A stretch of DNA of 23,597 nt from Bacteroidales bacterium (GTDB lineage Bacteria > Bacteroidota > Bacteroidia > Bacteroidales > UBA4417). Shown in pieces: positions 22,275 to 23,597 of the stretch. Position 1 is the stretch's first letter. Each line of letters starts with the position of its first letter. The position numbers and the translations under genes were made by a program. The DNA lies in the NCBI GenBank assembly GCA_016707785.1, contig JADJGZ010000044.1, positions 1-23,597 of the forward strand. Direction: 5' to 3'. The notes beneath the pieces were generated by a model that was not told the origin of the DNA, made no database searches, and saw only the letters and a program-made list of their open reading frames with translations.

Positions 22275-23054
22275 TCATTGTTGTAAAATAAATGAACAAC
22301 TTGGAGATGGATCTCCTATTTTATATGAAACAATGGTAAAATTTTGTTCTTCATATAGTGTAAAAGGAGCATGGATTATTGGATAACACACAGCATATAT
22401 TAAGTCGCCTATCTTAGAACCGCTATTTGTAAAATTTATTAATGAACAATTTGTGGAAGAACCTATTGTCCAATTTATGTAACTAACATTAGAAAAACTG
22501 CCTGTTCCAAACAAAAAATCACATTCATTTATTGATACAGTAGGTTTTTTGCCAAAACAAATTAATTCTCCAACAAGATATGAATCAGTAGATTGGTAAT
22601 TTGTAGCCCGACTATAGTGTATAAATCCATTATAATAATTTATTGAAAATGAATTGTAAGAAAAAGGTAATATTTCGGCCATTTTTATGGTCGATATTGT
22701 ATCAATACTTTTATGAATGTAAAAACTCAGAGTGTCGACTATTCCGTATCCGGGTTTTGTAACTATGATCGATGCATTTCCATAAGCAATACTATCAACG
22801 GAAAATGTACCGAGAGAATCAGGTTTAAAGAATCTCCCTATATTCAGCGAGTCTTTTAAAACAATTGTCACATCGGTAAAGTTTGAATCCAGATTTCCAT
22901 ACTTATTATACATTTTAATACTTCCATATAAGGAGCCTTTTTTAATAGTTGATATTACATTTTTATTAATGTCCTGATCCTTTGAGCAAGATACAGATAT
23001 AACTACAAGAATTAGCGAAATGAATTCCAATAGATGCAGACTTTTGATTTTCAT
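22275..23054 (-). CDS. Lipoprotein with carboxypeptidase-regulatory-like domain
   Basis: A 259-residue lipoprotein: hydrophobic signal at 7-20 and lipobox SVSC with acylated Cys23. Residues 40-105 (GSLYGSIKMYNKYGN, then TIVLKDS, GTFSVDSIAYGNASIIVTKPGYG) have the pattern of the carboxypeptidase-regulatory-like beta-sandwich fold common in Bacteroidota surface proteins. Residues 110-259 form a Tyr/Asn/Ser-rich beta region with four to five cysteines (166, 177, 200, 222 and near the C-terminus) and no known motif. Base composition is lower in GC than its left neighbours, suggestive of accessory or horizontally acquired DNA. No partner gene is adjacent. A cell-surface binding role is plausible but unproven. 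Confidence 0.75.
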   Translation of the reverse strand: MKIKSLHLLEFISLILVVISVSCSKDQDINKNVISTIKKGSLYGSIKMYNKYGNLDSNFTDVTIVLKDSLNIGRFFKPDSLGTFSVDSIAYGNASIIVTKPGYGIVDTLSFYIHKSIDTISTIKMAEILPFSYNSFSINYYNGFIHYSRATNYQSTDSYLVGELICFGKKPTVSINECDFLFGTGSFSNVSYINWTIGSSTNCSLINFTNSGSKIGDLIYAVCYPIIHAPFTLYEEQNFTIVSYKIGDPSPSCSFILQQ

Positions 23055-23251
23055 AATATTATATGTTTATGTGAGAAATGATATTAATTGTGCAAAATGG
23101 TTAGCCATCTTCAGCTTTATTAATGTATTATTCTGTCCAACCCTGACATATGCATTTCATTTTGTATTTTATACCGTTGCTGAATCATTTTGAGAAACTA
23201 CTATGCCTGTGCGCCTCGGTATAACTCAATCTGCAAGAGTCTTGCTTTGTA

Positions 23252-23299
23252 CCAAAGGCTCCCCTTTAGGGCAAATTCATAACGTGATTGAGTATAAAT
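23252..23299 (+). repeat. Second full copy of the CCAAAGG..GATTGAGTATAAAT motif
   Basis: Aligns with 21983-22029 over its whole length, ending GATTGAGTATAAATG. It abuts the stop of the small membrane protein gene, so it could also supply a 3' structure (CTCCCCTTTAGGG region). Confidence 0.75.
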
Positions 23300-23302
23300 G
23301 GA

Positions 23303-23509
23303 TTAAAATTTCCCAAGGCTTTTCAGGATGATTAGAATTGCGAATAGAATCGTTGCTGACAAAGCGAAGACTTTATAGAATTTTGGTGGATTCTCAACGA
23401 CCTTCGGTGGTTTTTTAAGTTTTATCACCCCATAAAGTACCAGGGTGAAATACAGAAATATTCCAAATGGAATAATGCTGTCCAATAAACTTCCAATGAA
23501 TTGAAACAT
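23303..23509 (-). CDS. Small two-helix membrane protein
   Basis: A 68-residue protein with two hydrophobic helices (about 5-30 and 47-64) joined by a basic loop KLKKPPKVVENPPKFYK. The GxIKLKKPPKVVENPPK loop resembles a conserved type of small inner-membrane protein seen in Bacteroidota, which has no known function. The positive-inside rule places both ends outside and the loop in the cytoplasm. ATG at 23509 is preceded by an AT-rich region. It is isolated, with repeat sequence directly after its stop. Short length leaves some doubt that it is expressed. Confidence 0.6.
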   Translation of the reverse strand: MFQFIGSLLDSIIPFGIFLYFTLVLYGVIKLKKPPKVVENPPKFYKVFALSATILFAILIILKSLGKF

Positions 23510-23597
23510 AAGCTATTAAATGGTTAAATTAAGAACTGTTTAAAATTCTCAAAATGCAATAAAAATGGAATTCAATATCCAAGCCCAAAATCATCCC

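Overview
The window looks like a chromosomal segment of a Bacteroidota bacterium, probably close to Bacteroidales. The protein families (GH92 and GH127 glycosidases, DUF418, zf-TFIIB, lipoproteins with a plain Ser-Cys or Val-Ser-Cys lipobox) and several upstream boxes matching the Bacteroidota -7 element TAnnTTTG point that way. The order-level guess is inference. No rRNA, tRNA or CRISPR array was seen.

Layout. 1-272: 3' end of a YCII-family gene. 0.6-3.5 kb: a lipoprotein, a membrane-anchored serine hydrolase of the class A beta-lactamase fold, a patch of dispersed repeats, a zf-TFIIB zinc-ribbon protein and a small membrane protein. 3.6-5.2 kb: a translationally coupled ABC permease and ATPase. 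5.3-8.7 kb: a leftward run of small-family genes (DUF418, a CPKC-containing conserved family, a multi-pass membrane protein, a PhnB-like VOC protein). 8.7-9.9 kb: 7-mer and polypyrimidine repeats, then a flavodoxin-fold NAD(P)H oxidoreductase. 10.1-11.4 kb: a secreted PQQ-type beta-propeller protein. 11.4-12.5 kb: two broken genes, an outer-membrane-type protein and a Crp/Fnr regulator. 12.6-13.6 kb: a solitary HigA-like antitoxin and a glyoxalase-like protein. 13.6-18.8 kb: a glycan-degradation cluster of GH92 alpha-mannosidase followed by GH127/DUF1680 beta-L-arabinofuranosidase-like enzyme, with a divergent AraC regulator whose C-terminus is lost. 18.7-23.5 kb: a DUF1801 protein, a frameshifted 'mobile mystery protein A' with only a start-codon stub of its Fic partner, two secreted or lipoprotein genes, a small membrane protein, and three large intergenic repeat islands.

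How it fits together. The clearest functional unit is the GH92-GH127 operon (4 bp between genes) with its divergent AraC regulator. A GH127-adjacent glyoxalase-like gene may be co-transcribed. The ABC pair is a second unit. The 11.4-20.1 kb stretch is unusually rich in gene decay: one OMP-like gene, one Crp/Fnr gene, one AraC gene and one mobile mystery module are all damaged.

The most unusual non-coding feature is a set of modular intergenic islands. They share a perfect 44-bp core (in two of three), ACGCGGATTT iterations, 7-bp CCAARNT arrays, 8-bp CATCTCCY arrays and a TCCGCC-GGCGGA palindrome. I do not recognise them as a named element.
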